A stretch of DNA of 64,000 bases from Lojkania enalia (GCA_010094045.1 ML986643.1:67146-131145); one strand, 5' to 3'; positions 1-14,262 are shown, counted from the first letter of the stretch. A program made the numbers and translations. Notes: generated by a model not told the origin, from the letters alone.

Positions 1-1085
1 CTTAATTTTAGAATTATTATTAACCTCCTCTTCGCACTTATCGCTTTTAATACCCTTAATATAGGGTAAGTTCGAATCGAGAAGAAGATTATTATCGAAT
101 TGATTATATACTAATAGAGGCTCTTAATATCTAGAGTAGTAATTAGTATATATCTGTAATAAATAGATATAATAAAAAATATAATAAACTTACTTCTACT
201 CTAGCTCTAAGACTATAGCTAACTCTTCCTTAAATAGTCCCTTAACGAACTCTTACTATTTATTTTAAGCATCCTTACTTTTAAAGCTATTATTTTATAG
301 CTTAAGAAGGCTATCTTAGTATATCTTATATATAACCTTCTACACAACCCCTCTAGAGCTATATACCCGTAATAGACTACAAGCTGATTCTTATATAGTA
401 GATATATCTTTCTCTTAACTAGTAGCCTTTAATAGAACTGCTTGGTAACGTCTAAGGCTAATCTCTTAGTCGATATACTTCTATTTTAAGTGGACAGCCT
501 TTAGTCTTACCTCTAACTAATTACCTATTTACTTATAAGTATATATATATATGATAAATAACTATAATAACTTACTAGACTTATAATTGTTAAAGTACTT
601 CTCCGCTATAGCTTTAATAGCTTTATCTAACATCTTTTTTTTTCTTCTTCCCCTAGCGCTATATATTCAGCACTTTTCTATAGCTGCCTCTTCTTAGCAC
701 TCTTAGTAGAGCGATTAGTAGTATAGGCACTCTTAATAGCCTTTTCCTTAGCAGTAAGCGATATAGCCTTATTTCTGTTGGATAGCGCGCTTAGTATTGC
801 TAAGTATACCCTTAAAGGGTACTATAAGGTTGGTTGGACGGCCTTTTTAAGAACTAGCTTGACCGCGTAGCAAAAGAACATATTCGATTTTATAATCTTC
901 TAACTACCAGCTCTATATTTATTAGTAAACTGTAATAAAAGACTGGTATAATTACTTACCTGTATTAACTTCGCCCACTTATCTTGGTTAAAGCTAACTA
1001 GTAGCTCTAGTAGCTTTAGTAGTAGCAAGCTATCTAGACCATCGAGAAAATTGTCGTCGATAGGCTCTGCTTTAATAGTCGACAT
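1..1085 (-). pseudogene. RIP-degraded possible multi-exon gene, unidentified
   Basis: Reading leftwards from an ATG at 1,085 there is an open stretch beginning MSTIKAEPIDDNFLDGLDSL. It runs about 40 codons to a GTAAGT donor-like site near 951-960. Further left, lysine/glutamate-rich readable stretches (about 640-760 and 240-480) are interrupted by TAG/TAA codons. Other donor-like GTAAGTT/GTAAGTTT sites lie near 572 and 190. The mixture of spliceosomal-intron signals and C-to-T-type stops suggests a host-like or captured gene that was repeated and then RIP-mutated. I do not recognise the family, and the exon structure is not secure. It could equally be a non-LTR or DNA-transposon fragment. The left end is cut by the window edge. 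Confidence 0.3.
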
Positions 1086-1949
1086 TTTATAGGAACTGTA
1101 ATAAAAGTATATAATAAATCGAAGATTTAGGGTTATACTAATAAGAGTATAGTAGGAAGAAGAGTTGTAGTAGGGTGTTAGGCTCGACGCGACGAGTATA
1201 TATACCACCTACTAGCGTAGATTAGATAGAAGTAATAATAAAATATATACACATCTAAATAAATATAAAATATTAGTTGGTTTAGTAGAAAAAACTATTA
1301 CTAAAAAGCGTACTACTAGTTTTATAAGATAGTAAGTTATTATAGTTTTTTATTATAGTATTCTTATAATACACGCCTAAACACCTTATTAGCTTTACTT
1401 TATAATCCTAATTCGGTACTAGCTCTTAGTATATACGTGTCTTAGTATCTATATTTATATTTTAGGTATCTATCAATGAACCTCAACTTAGCTTTATACT
1501 ACTAACCTTAATTATTAATATTAACTACTCTACTCTACTACTATTAATATATAATATCTCGCACTTAAGGAACAGCACGATCTAAAATCGTTCCGACGGG
1601 TGGTAAGTTTCTCTAAAAGTAGCTCGCCGCTAAATTAGCTTATAAAGTACTTATACTAGTAAAGCCTGCGCTAGTAAAGCATTACTATCGCCTTAGGAGT
1701 AAGTTATTACAGGTTTTTATTATAGTTATATACTAATAGAATATAGCCGTCGTACTTTAATAGATTAAACAATATTAGAAGAGTACTAAACTCCTCTTTT
1801 AAAAGCTCTCTTTTTTGTAGCTAATCTATAAAATTACTACTATAGTTTAGGAAGATACTTATAGTAGTAAGATATATTAATAATAGAGTATAATTAAGGT
1901 TTTCTAAGAGTCTACTAAAGCTTTTTTTATTAGGTTCTTTAAAGGTATA
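1086..1949. other. AT-rich RIP-mutated stretch with a 29-bp direct repeat
   Basis: No readable coding region was found. Two copies of a 29-base sequence (1,331-1,359 and 1,698-1,726; 27 of 29 bases alike by eye) begin AGTAAGTTATTA. A 17-base part also occurs inverted at 560-576. The stretch ends at the left LTR of the outer Gypsy element. It may be decayed transposon sequence, but nothing identifies its class. Confidence 0.4.
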
Positions 1950-2258
1950 TATTATAGTAATACCGCGATACCTCTACACCTATACTACTCTTACTATAAT
2001 ACCTGAACCGGCTGCTAGTAATAACTATTAGCTGCTAGCTGGAATATAACCGACTTATCTTAACTATAATAGAGGAAGGTTTTACTAACCTAGCTAGCCT
2101 GTATAGTAGTATAGACCTAGCTCCTATAAAAACCTATATAATATAGATATCTCTATTCTTTACGTAACGTTTTAATATTTATATATAGTACGTAGTAATA
2201 GAGTTAACTATCTAAAGTACGATTAACTAACTATATATAAACGTCTATAATATTATAT
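1950..2258 (+). repeat. Left LTR of outer Gypsy element
   Basis: About 309 bases matching 18,776-19,083 along its whole length. It begins TATTATAGTAATACCGCG, probably TGTTAT before RIP. The differences from the right copy that I see are nearly all C/T or G/A transitions. The right boundary is uncertain by a few bases because both flanks are TA-rich. Confidence 0.88.
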
Positions 2259-2289
2259 TATAATATCTACTATTATACGCTATAGACGA

Positions 2290-3470
2290 GAACGCGTTTA
2301 TTAGTATATTTAAAAAGATCTAGAGTAAGCTGGACTTTTTATAGTAGAAAAACGAGATGCTAGTAGAGGCCTTAATAACCTAAGAGAACTGCTATAAGTT
2401 AGACCTTAAAGCGATATAAAGGGAATTTAATAGCTGCTAAATAGCTACTCCTCTACTAGCTACTAGTATATTAATAGTAATAGAACTATTACCCGCCCTT
2501 AGCCCGATTTAGCCTACAACTCTAACTTCTGAACAGATACCTACGTTAACTTCTAATCCGCCTAAGACTATATATAACCCGTATTTCCGTTCCGACCGCT
2601 TATTTAACCCTCTAATATTCTCTAGTAAATATTTAGAGCTTTTATACTTTATTAGAAAGCTCTACTATAAACTAGAAGGAAACGCTAACTAATACCTAAC
2701 TAAACGTACCCGCCTTCTATATATCTATTCCCGCCTAGAATAAGACCTAGTAATATTAGTTAACCTATTAATAGATAAGGGTATTAACTCTATAGACAGC
2801 TTAGTCGCCTTCTTAAAATCCACCTATAGCAACTGGAATAAGGAGATTATAGTATAGAGTAAGCTAGAGACCTTAAAGTAAGACTAAAGTAGGTTCCCTA
2901 CTTACTTTACTAAATTCCGACGTCTAATTACAGATACTAAACTAAACGAGACTAGATAAATTATATATCTCTAATATTCTCTCTCTAATAAGCTCCACCG
3001 TACTATAATTAGTATTATAATACCTAGCACCCTGAACGACTACGCTAACCTAATTTCCCTATATAATACTAACCTATATTACCTATCTAGTAACTACTAT
3101 AAACAACTAAAGTATTATACTACTTATTAGAAGGACCCGAACGCTATAGAACTTAATACTTCTAGCTACACGCCTGTAGGCTCTAATAAATAAGAAAGAC
3201 GCTACCGTAAAGGACACTATTATAAGTATAGTAGTAAGGGATATATTTCGCCAGAATGCAGCGCCCCTCTACTATTAATCTATTAAGAGTTTTAGAGCTC
3301 TACTATACCCCGTAGATTCTACTCTCAATCCTCTAACTAATCCTCTAATCAATTCTTAATACGCTTATTATCTTATAGATAAGGCTATTATTCTTACTCC
3401 TAAACGTAGCTAGTCTCGCCGACTAGAACGTTGCTAAAAGGTCTATTCTAGAAGTAAGTTGCCTTCTAGA
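2290..3470 (+). pseudogene. gag of outer Gypsy element (dead)
   Basis: A plus-strand frame with TAG/TAA interruptions reads like a retrotransposon Gag: a region with the motif NPYFRSDRLFNPL near 2,575, a helical capsid-like part, then a CCHC zinc knuckle at about 3,210-3,265. In the knuckle two of the three cysteines and the histidine read as Tyr (TAT), as expected from TGT/CAT mutated to TAT, while the last Cys remains (SPEC). The knuckle would bind nucleic acid during packaging. The remnant cannot make a working protein. Confidence 0.75.
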
Positions 3471-3499
3471 ACTACGCCTATACCAAATCTCTATATACC

Positions 3500-6255
3500 T
3501 ATAGAACTAGCCTCTATAGAAATAGTTATAGAACTACTAGATTCTAGCTCCTTTCTTAATCTGTTAAGACCTAGTCTAGTAAGATATTAATATTCTTATT
3601 AATACTAGAGCTACTAGTTATAGCTATATTTATAGAGACCTTATACGTACCCTAAAACTTCGAAAGATATAACTCTTATATAACTTATACCTAACCGGCT
3701 TTAATAGAAAAGTCTTCTATAAGAGGACTATCTCCTATTTAGTTACTCTAACCTTCTAACACCTAAACTATTTAGAAATAGCACGTTTCTATATAACTAT
3801 ATTAGGAAAATACTAGTTAATTCTAAGATAGTTATAGATATATAAGTATTATATAAACCTAGACTACAAGAATAAATAGCTAGTCTTTACTACTAACTAA
3901 TACCTGACTTAATATTTATAACCTACTAATACTACTATTTATTAATAGGCTGTTTAAATAGTTATTAAAAACTGTAAACTACCCGAATCTAATATAAAAG
4001 AAGATTCTAAAGTAACTAATTTATAACCCCTATATAGCTTAAAGCCTAGATAGTACTATTTAAAACTCCGCCTGTTAAGCTATACCTAATATAATTACTA
4101 GCTGCCTAAAATACTACGCTAGTTAAAAGAATTTAAAACTAAAACTAATCTAACCTTAAACGAAGATTATAGCTAAGAGAACCTATTTAAGCCTAAATAC
4201 CTAAAGCCTATACTATAACTAGATATATATTATATAGACGCTATACTACTAGTCTAACTCTTTTAATAATTTAACTATAAAGTCTTCGCTATATTAATAG
4301 CTAATATTAATAAAGCTCTAGCTCTAAAGGTATATATTAACCCTATTACTAATATACCTAAAGAATACTATAACCTATTATCTATCTTCTTATATAAGAA
4401 TGCGGATAAGCTACTTAAATAATAACCGTATAATTATAAGATTAAACTAGAGAATAGTAAGTAAGCTAGTTTTGGTCTACTCTATAAGATGTCCTAGAAT
4501 AAGCTGAAGGTACTAAAGAAGTACCTTAATAAGAACTTGTCTAAGGGATTTATTAGAGTAAGCTTATTACTAGTAGCTGTACCCGTAATCTTTATAAAGA
4601 AACCTAAAGGTAGTTTTTAATTCTATATAGACTATAGAGCCCTAAATACTATTACTATTAAGAACTAATACCTAATTCTACTAATTTAAGAAATATTAAC
4701 CTAATTTAGTAAGGCTAAATACTATATAAAATTTAATATTATTGCTACGTTTAATAAGCTAAAGATTGCTAAGGAAGATAAATAGAAGACTACTTTTTAT
4801 ATATACTACAGGCTGTTTAAATATCTAGTAATACCCTTTAACCTAGTTAATACTCTAGGTATATTCTAGTACTTTATAAATAATATGTTAAGACTATATT
4901 TTAATATATTCTATACTACCTATATTAATAATATTCTAATATTTAGTAAGAATCTAAAGGATTATAAGTAGTATATCTAGCTAGTCCTTAAAGCTTTAAA
5001 AGCGAATAGTCTACAGCTTAATATAGATAAGTACGAGTTCTACCAATTAGAAGTAATCTATCTAGAGTATATAATTACTATAGAAGAGATTTATATAGAC
5101 CTAAAAAAGGTAGAGATAATTATTAACTAAGAATATTTTAAGAATATAAAAGATATTTAAGCTTTTATAAGCTTCGCGAACTTCTACTAACAATTTATTA
5201 GCAACTTCTTATAGAAAGTCTTCCCCTTAGTAGCCCTAACTAAGAAGAATACTTAATTTAACTGGAATAATAGCTGTTAATATTCCTTTAACTATCTAAA
5301 GGATGCCTTTATTTCTATACTAATTCTCTAATACTTTAACCCTAAGCTGCTAATAGTAGTAGAAGCTAACGCGTCTAACTTTATAATAGCCGGTATACTA
5401 TCCTAGAGAGGCGCTAATAGTAAACTAAAACCTATTACCTACTTCTCTAAGTATATAAACCCTGCTAAAGGTAACTATAAAATATATAATAAGGAACTAC
5501 TTACAATTATCCGATATTTTAAATAATAGAGGCCCGAATTAGAAGGTACAGCATTTTTTATAGAAGTGCTAAGTAATTATAAGAACCTATAGTACTTTAT
5601 AATAATAAAGTAGCTAAGCTACTAATAGGCCTATTAGTTAGAATACCTATTAAGGTTTAACTTTAGTATTATATACCGACCTAGAAAACTTAAAGAGAAG
5701 CCTAATACCTTAACTTAAAGGTTATAAGACAAGCCTATATAAGAAGAGGCCTGTAGAGGTTATTAATAGATATTACTTCGTCCTAAACTATTCTAATAGA
5801 TAGAAGTAGGCCGATCGATTATAGATATTATCGATAAAGAATACCCGAATAATAATCTAATCTAAAATACTCTAAAGCTACTAAGAGAAGGAGCCTATTA
5901 ATCTAAGCTCCTAATTCTAGCTAATTATAAAGAGTATAACAACCAACTATACTACTAAGATTAACTTATAGTACTAAACTATAATAAGCTGAAGCTTAAG
6001 CTGCTATAAACTATCTATAACTCGCTATCTAGCAGATACTCTAGTTAAGAAAAGACCTTAAAACTACTCTAGCGCGAGTACTATTAGTTAAAGATATTCG
6101 ACTTAGTATAATAATATATAAGCTGTTATTATATATACTAAAGAAGTAAGGCTTTTAGAGAGAAGTATTATAGATTATTAAAACTATTACCTATACCTAA
6201 ATAAAGGTTTTAAGATATTTCTATAGACTTTATAACTAATCTACTAGAATTAGAA
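3500..6255 (+). pseudogene. pol of outer Gypsy element, 5' part: protease?, RT, RNase H, start of integrase
   Basis: Classic Gypsy reverse-transcriptase blocks can be read in one frame at about 4,600-5,110: FIKKPKG, then FYIDYRALNTITIKN, then TYINNILIFS. The last is the catalytic Y-x-D-D box with both aspartates changed to Asn. RNase H signatures follow at about 5,330-5,520 (VVEANAS, then [10 protein letters not shown]). The zinc-binding start of the integrase is near 6,040-6,140. At about 6,195-6,255 the integrase core begins (DISIDFITN) and is cut off at the insertion of the second element. Many in-frame TAG/TAA codons are present, so this is a pseudogene. Confidence 0.85.
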
Positions 6256-6260
6256 AGTTA

Positions 6261-6462
6261 TAAGAAGGTCTGAGGATATAATAGGATTAGATATAATAAG
6301 AATCTATTATTATTAAAGCTAGAGAAAGAGAAGAGAAGGTATACGGTAGTAAGATATATATTATTCGCTTGCTTTAGTCTAGGCAGGTATAGGGTCGCAT
6401 AAGAGCAACTACTATTATAGTATCGCAGGAACGGGACCGAGCTACAGGCCGGGACCTTTATA
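6261..6462 (-). repeat. Left (3') LTR of middle Gypsy element
   Basis: 202 bases matching 17,224-17,425, starting TAAGAAGGTCTGAGGATATA and ending CCTTTATA. On the minus strand it starts TATAAAGG (TGTAAAGG in the other copy), giving the normal TG start. Its other end reads TA where CA is usual, explained by a C-to-T change. Confidence 0.9.
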
Positions 6463-9011
6463 ATATTCCCCTTTTCCTCCTCCTCCTCTTCTTCTAGTAC
6501 TAAGTTGTACGGACAAGTAGTTCTTTAGTAAAGTTCCGCCCTATATCCCATTCGAATTCTCTTAGAGCGATTATATCTTTACAGTCGCTCTAGTCGTTCT
6601 ATAAGAGTATAGTATAACCAGTCTACTTACAAAGGAACTGCTATTTTAGGCCGCCTCCCCTTTTACTAATTACTTGTACGTCTTGGATTTTCTTAAGCTC
6701 CTATTTATCTTTGTTTCTAACGCTAATTAGCGCTAGTTAATAGTCGTCCTGTATTTAACTTAGTAACGGGTCTTAAGCGATAGGGCGAAGTAGTATTATA
6801 TAGAAGATATTATAAATTTCTAATAGGGTGTCTAATCGGTATATATTTTATCTAACAGTCTTAATAACTATATATTATTAATAGAGCTTATAGAGCTTCT
6901 TTTTTCTTATAAGGTCTATCTTAATATTATGTATATTAAGCTAAACTTTATCCCCTAATTAGTATTATAATATAAAATCCCTTATACGATTGTAAATTTC
7001 TTACTACTACTATTATATATAGGCTATTATTACTTGCGTAAATTTAATACAGTCTTTTAGTTTATTAATAATCTATTTTACTACGTAAATAGAGTCTCTA
7101 GACTACTCTATTAGTAGCCCCTCTTCTAATTATATAAACTCTCCTAAGTTTAGGTAATAGCTATAAGTAAGAAAGAATAGGCTAACTCTTATAGAAGAAG
7201 TGTCTCTAGTACTAATAATAATCTAAGCTAGTAGTAGCTATAAATTCTAGTTATTTTAGTAGTAGTTATAATAGTAGTAGAGAAGCTCTTTAAGTAGCTA
7301 GTTTATACGCTCTATACTTCCGTCGGTTTCTAGATAGTATACTATTAATAGCCTTTACTTAATCTTAAGAATTCGGCAGACGCGTGCCTATACGCCTTAT
7401 ATAAACTACTCTCCTCTATTAGAAACTATTACTTATAGGAGCCTATAATATACTATAAAATACTCGATAAACTTATTAACTAATGTTTAGCTTTTAAGGT
7501 CTAAGATAGTAATAAAGAGTACTCCTTTACTTAAACGGTCCGTAATAATAAAAATATACTTATTATTATATACGGTTCTTAGTAAGTTAATAATATAGTC
7601 TATTAAAATTTCTAACTATACCCTCTTAGGGACTAGAAGAAGATGCAGTAGACCTTTTTTTCTAGAACGCTAAACTGTATTTCTACTATAAGAATAGTAA
7701 TTTTATATAAAGTATTTAATATCTGCTACTATTTTAGGCTAAAAGTAGCGCCGTAATATTAACCTAATTATAATATTCTTACTAAGGTAGTTAGTTAAGT
7801 AAGAGTTGTAAGTCTCTTAGATTAGCTTTATATAAAGTAACTCGCTCTTAAGAACCTAAGCGTATTCTCTCTATATTAATCTATCTCCTAAAACTAAGAG
7901 GTTAGATAGGCTAATCTTAAGGTAATAGAAGGTTTTTAGAAGTATTCTCTCCTCTACTTTAGTAGTATAGAGAAGTGTAGTATATATCTTATCTTTTTTT
8001 TAGGCATCTTACTATAAGGTCTTTATTAGTATTTACTACTCCTTATATAATATCTTAGTTATAGACTCCCCTTTATCTATAGATTCCTCCCCTAATATAG
8101 AATCTTCCGGGGTAACTACCTCTACCTAATTGTTAGGAGTATCTTTAGTACGTTAGTTTCTAGCTTATATAGAGGCTATATAAACCCTATTCTTAAAATC
8201 GGACGGTCTAAAGAGTTAACTAATCTTTTCTTAGATCCGCTTATTATTAACTCCTTTTAGAAGATCCTAATTATAACGCGAGAGAGTATTAGCTAGAATA
8301 TTAAGTTTACCCAGCTTATATTTAAACTAGAAGTTAAACTAGGTAAGAAATACCACCTACTTTACCTAGTACTTAAAGAACTTCTATACCTTAGTAAAGT
8401 ATTTTAGGTTATAATAATCTATATAAACTGTAAAGTACGTAAGTAGTTTTAAGAACTTCTTCTATTCCTTAAGATATTATATAACTACTAGTAATTTCTT
8501 ATTATAGATTAAGTAGTTACACTCTATAAGAAGTATTTACTTTAATATAAAAGCGACAGGTTGTAGAACTCCTTTATTATTATATTATAGAAATGTACTT
8601 CTAGTATACTAGCTAAAGGTATTATACTCTAGAATCGTTTCCCTTTTAGGGTTATATTAGGCTAATACTAGCGCTTATACGAAACATCGCTTCAGGTAAT
8701 TAAAGGCGGTAAGTACCCGATTATTAAGTTAAAACTATTTCTTCTCTTATTTCCTTTAGGTAAGAGCTGTTAGTAGAGCAACTACTTTAGAAAATTCTTT
8801 AATAAACTAGTAGTAGAAGTTTATAAAGCTTAAAAAGCTCTATATACTATAAACTAATATAGACGCTTTTTAGTCCTAGATTACCTTAACTTTCTATAAG
8901 TCTATTTAGATACCTTTTTCTATATTAATAATAAAGCTAAGATATTTTATTATACGGACCTTAAATTCGTACTTATTAATATCGAGTTAGAAGCTAGCAT
9001 CTATTAGCTTT

Positions 9012-9215
9012 TATTATGGGGATTTTCGGCTAGTCTGCTAAGCTGTATTAGATATTAACGTATAATATCACGGTCGATATTACGCCGGATATCACGCTGG
9101 ATATCAGCTAATATACCCCTTTTTTATGTACATAAATATGGCCCGCTAGCTATCTTTAATCAACCAGTTCAGCTCCTTATCTCCCTCCCTGAGACAAGAT
9201 TCGCCTCTTACTACA
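9012..9215 (+). repeat. Left LTR of Copia element
   Basis: 204 bases, TATTATGGGGATTTTCGG to CTTACTACA. By eye it differs from the right LTR at about 19 positions, every one a transition (C/T or A/G). That is the pattern of RIP rather than neutral drift. Confidence 0.93.
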
Positions 9216-9450
9216 GTTATAAGCCTAGTTACCGCACTAAAATAGCTGCAACTTAATTTATATATTGTAATCGATATTACTCCTTTTTATTTAGTATTAT
9301 AATATCGCGATATTATTATCTTTATCGTTTACCAACAATCTTTAGGTACTCAGCTATCAGAATTACGTGTAAATTCTACACTTTATAAGCCTATTAATAT
9401 ACTGTATCGCGTTTAAGGCTATTTTATTCTCTAGTATTAATATATTCTAG

Positions 9451-12400
9451 TATATTTCTGGTGTTGCAACGGTTGTACACTCCTCTATAGCTATATCTAA
9501 AAAGAAGATACTTAGTACCTCTAGTAATTAGGAGGATTAGCTCGAGTAGTATAAACTAATAGCTAGCAGGCTAAGGGTATAGGAATATTTAGATCCAAGC
9601 GTACCTCTTAAAAAGGTTAAAATCTATAGGCTAGAACCTCCCCTCTCTAATATAGGTGAGTTCCGGACCCCGAAGATAAATCTAGAAGGGGAAATAGAAA
9701 GATACCCCTCTAGTAGAGTTATATATAAGGAGATAACCTCGATACAAATAATAGATTGGAACTGGGTAAGGGACTAGTATAACTAATAGAGGAAGGATTA
9801 GATTAAGATCGATAACGCTCTCTGTACTATATATAGTAATATCCTAATAATAACATCACCTTAATATAAAGCAATACTTAGCAATAATATAACTAGCTAT
9901 AAGATTCTTAGAATCTTATAGGAAAAGTTAGCACCTACTATCGAGTTGAGGGAGCAACTAATCTAGAAGGAATATTAAGCTCTCCTTAAGTATCTAACTA
10001 ATAGAGAGGTAGAAAAGTAGCTAAATTAGTAGAATTAGGTAATCTATTATACTAAAGCTGCTAGCTTAGTAGAAGTTCAGGGCTTTAGAGTAGAAAAGGA
10101 TTTTCTTCTGATAGTTGCTAAGAAAGATAAGGTATAGGTGCTAATCTATATAGTACCGATTAATACTAAAAATAAGCTAGGTGGGATTAATCAACCGATT
10201 CCTACAATTAAACAATTAGTATACTAATATACTAATTACTATAGATGTTTTAATCTATAGAAGGCGCTCGGCTCGTTTATAGCTTTATAACGTCTATCAA
10301 TTCCTTAAGCAAATTCTAATAGTACTGCGTAGCAGCCTTAAGAAAAATCCGGTTCGCGATTGCATACTCTACTACCCTACTTCTATAAGAAGTAGCACTT
10401 CTAGAGTAATTATAAGTACGTAAACGAATCGATTAGGCTACTAAACTAGATACTAGATTAGGAAATATTAAAAGCCTGAGATGATATCTTAAATAGGAAT
10501 AACTAGGGAAAAAAGAATACCCTAAAGATAAATATAGAAAAATATAAAAAGTCGAAATCCTCGTTTAATAGTAAAGCTTCTACGAAAGCTGCTAGCTTCT
10601 AGGGAAATACCCAGGTGATTTAAAGGGGCAATTTTTTAGTAAGTACTACCCCTAAGAAAGAAGATACCAGTATCTTAAATCGGTAGATACTTAATCTAGG
10701 TTCTAATATCTATATATACAACTCTAAGACTTTTAGTTAGTAGACTACTTAAATAGCAAATTCTAAAGATAAAATTGCTGCGGGAGGCAGTATATACCCT
10801 ATATTAAAATAGGGTACTATTACAATTATAATTAATTCTCCTATAGGCCTAAGGGATATTAAGCTAATAGAAGTCGCTTATATTCCTTAGTTGCTAACTA
10901 ATATAATAGCTCTAATTAGAAATAGAGAATAGGGTATCTAGTTTAACTTAGGTAGAGATTACTTTTACTAGTATAATTACCATAATATTATTTATTATTT
11001 AGAGTTGTTTAACAGCTACTAGCTACTAGATATAGATCTAGTAAAAAGGCCTCTACTCGATTCGCTTTTCAGATATAAGATAGTTGCAGTAATTAAGGAA
11101 AAGCTCTCCTATCGCTAGCAACTAATATAAAGTGTTTCTTTAGCTAAAGTATACTAATTATTAGGCCACCTAGGTAGAGATTTAGTATTAGCCCTGCTTT
11201 AGGCAGCTGAGGGTATCCAGTTGAGTAATTAAGAAGTACTAGTATAGCAAGATTACTAGACATATATATAAGCGAAGTTATTATAGCAGATTAGCCAGTA
11301 TAGTTAGCTTTACCCGGCTATTAAACTATTTAAGAGAATTGCGATTAATATTATACAATTTTAGAAGGACTGTAAGAGGTACTATAATAGTAAGAGATAC
11401 CTATTTTATATAGTTGATTAGGTATCCCGGTAGTATAAGGGATTTACGATATATAATCGGTTGAAATCCACTCTTATAAAAGCCTTTAAAATACTATTAG
11501 CAAAAATTAAATAATAGTATAAAAGAAAGATTATATATATCTGTATAGATAATAACTTAAGCTTCTTAGAACTTATAGAAGTATTACTCGATTAAGAAAT
11601 TGCGATTAAAGCTCGCGTGTCTTATACACCTAAGTAGAATAGTCTAGTAGAATAAGTAGAATATTAAATTATAACCCGCGCGCGTGCTCTTATAATAGAA
11701 AGTAATATCTCTAATAAATATACTAACGAATTAGCTTACACAGCGATATACCTATTTAATAGAACGCTGATTATAAGCCTTCAATTTAAAACCCTATATA
11801 AGGCCGTTTTTAGCTATAAACCGTTTCTTACTTACTTTTAGGTTATAGGATCGCGAGCGTACGTTTTAGATAAAACTCTATTAAGAGGCGATAAACTAGC
11901 GTTGCGAGTACTAATCGGAAAACTCTTATAATATAGGAGTATAAATATATACCAAGTACTGATTCCGAAACTAAAATAGGTACTTAATACTAGGGATGTT
12001 GTATTTAGCGATATTATATCTAGTAAGGAGGAGGAATATCTGCTAAAAGAATCTCTAGAGAAGATTCTTTTTTAAATTAACGATATTAAGAGCTCTATCG
12101 ATAGTAGTAACGATAAAACAATTGAAGTTGTAGAAGCGATCTATAAGGATCGGCTGCCTAATTAAGATATTTCTACTAAGTCAGCAGGTAATTTAATTAG
12201 TAAGAAGGCCTATTAGTAGGAGAATACTGTTTTTAAAGAACAAATCGACGATATTACTAGTAATTAGGGACTTCTAACGCTAGAATTAATACCAGCGCCA
12301 GCATTAAAGAATTAGAATACCCCTACAGTACTACTAGTAAATAGTAAGAATACTGCGTTTAGTAATAATTTGCTATAAGGATAGCAACTGTCGCCTCCTT

Positions 12401-14262
12401 ATACTTCTATACCCTTAAGAAGAATAAATAATACCCCGCGGAGGGAAGAAATTAGTAGCTAAGTATTAAGAAATAATATAATTTAGAGAGGTAGGTCTCT
12501 ATACAGCCGCAGGCCGCTTTAGTTATATTTTATAACCTTTGCAGCACTATTTAATAGTAAGCTAATACTGGAAAATTATATAAAGAAAACTCGTACGATT
12601 AGAAAATATTATTACAATTAGCTTCTACTAGAACTAAAGTACTATAAGGATCTAAAAAATTACCCCTTTAGTACTAGCTTCTATAAGGCCTATCGTGCTA
12701 AATTATAGAAGTAGAAGAATATAGATATCTAGTAAAAGACAACAATCCTCTAAGACTCTACTAAAATTCTCCTAGTAATATAGGTATTCGCATATAAATT
12801 TAATAAGGACGGTTTCTTATATAAATTTAAGGCTAGATTAGTTATATGCAGCGATCTGCAATCTTAATAAAGAGATACCTATACTACTATACTAGCCGTA
12901 TAAACCTTTCGCTTTCTAATATCGATTGCAACTTATTTTAAACTTAATATGTACCAGTTTAATATTGTTAATATATTCCTTAACTGCCGATTAGATAGGT
13001 TAATATATATCTATATACTAGAAGGTTTCGTATATAAGTATAAGAAATATCTACAACTATAGAAAGCTATATATAGTCTTAAGGATGCTCCAAAACTTTA
13101 GTATTATAAGCTAGATAGGACTCTAAGGCAATTAGGCCTTAAAATAGTACTAGAAATATCTTGCTTATACGTAAATAATAAGCTAATCGTCTTCTTTTAT
13201 ATTAACAATATTATAATCCTAGTTCACCTATTAAATATCTCTACTAAGCAGAAATTTGAATCACAATTAAGTAATAAATATAAACTTCGATCTCTTAAAG
13301 ATCTAAATTAGTTTCTAGGAGTTCGAATCGTACGCGATATATAGTAGTATAAGACCTAGCTACTATAGAACTTATTTATTAATAAGGTAGTAGCGCGATT
13401 TAATATTACGGTTAATAAGAAGGCGCCGAGTACGCCTCTACACGAGAATATACTACTAGCTACTACTAAGGAATCCTCTAATAGGATATCTTACTACTAA
13501 TAACTAATTAGTTATCTAGCCTAGATTGTAGTTTTTATATACTCTAATATCGCGCGAGTATACTTAATATTATTATAATATCTCTAGAACCCTAGCAATT
13601 ATTATATTAACGCTGTTTTAAGGGTATAGTAATATCTAATTAGTATAAAGTACTTAGTAATTATAGTAACAGCTGATAATATATAAAATACCTCTACTAT
13701 TAGCTAGAGTAGTAATACTAATTATATTAACTCTATAGAGTAATTACTATTCTATAGCGCATTTAATACAGCCTTCGGCGATAATTCTAATACTCGTCGA
13801 AGTTCCTATAGCTATATATTTCAACTTTTTAGGATGCTAATCGATTAGAAAGCCTTAATTCAGCGTACGATTATAAAATCGACTATTAAGGCAGAATTAT
13901 TAGTACTATTAGTCGCCGGATTAGAAATAGAGTAGTAGTAGAAGGCCTTCGCCTTACTGCGCTTCTATATTAACGCGTAACTAGTACTACTTTACAATAA
14001 TTAACAAATAGTAGATATCGTAAATAAGCTATCTAAGCGTTTTAATACCAAACTTCGCTATATAGATATATACTAGCACTAGCTACGTTAAGAAGTAGTA
14101 GAGTAGAGACTTACAATTAGTTAGCAACCAACGAATCTAATACCAGCCGACAGTCTTACAAAAGTTCTACAGCTGTAATAATACTAAAGGTTTATTAAGC
14201 AACTAAAAATAGAAGATATTTCAGCTAGAATCGAATCTCAGGAATTTCTATCAGCCAAATAA
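9451..14262 (+). pseudogene. Copia gag-pol polyprotein (one frame, killed by stop codons only)
   Basis: A single plus-strand frame of about 1,600 codons can be followed from the gag region to a final TAA at 14,260-14,262 without a frameshift. It is interrupted only by TAG/TAA/TGA codons. The order is gag (about 9,460-10,650), then a protease with ILNLGSNIYI near 10,690 (the catalytic Asp reads Asn). Next come the pre-integrase motif LLGHLGRDLVLALL near 11,160 and the integrase core to about 11,900. RT follows at about 12,740-13,430 (FKARLVICSDLQ, AIYSLKDAPK, FFYINNIII with the two Asp changed to Asn). RNase H is at about 13,480-14,170. This order is diagnostic of Copia. The Asp-to-Asn changes at catalytic sites are as expected from RIP G-to-A mutation. 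Confidence 0.88.
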
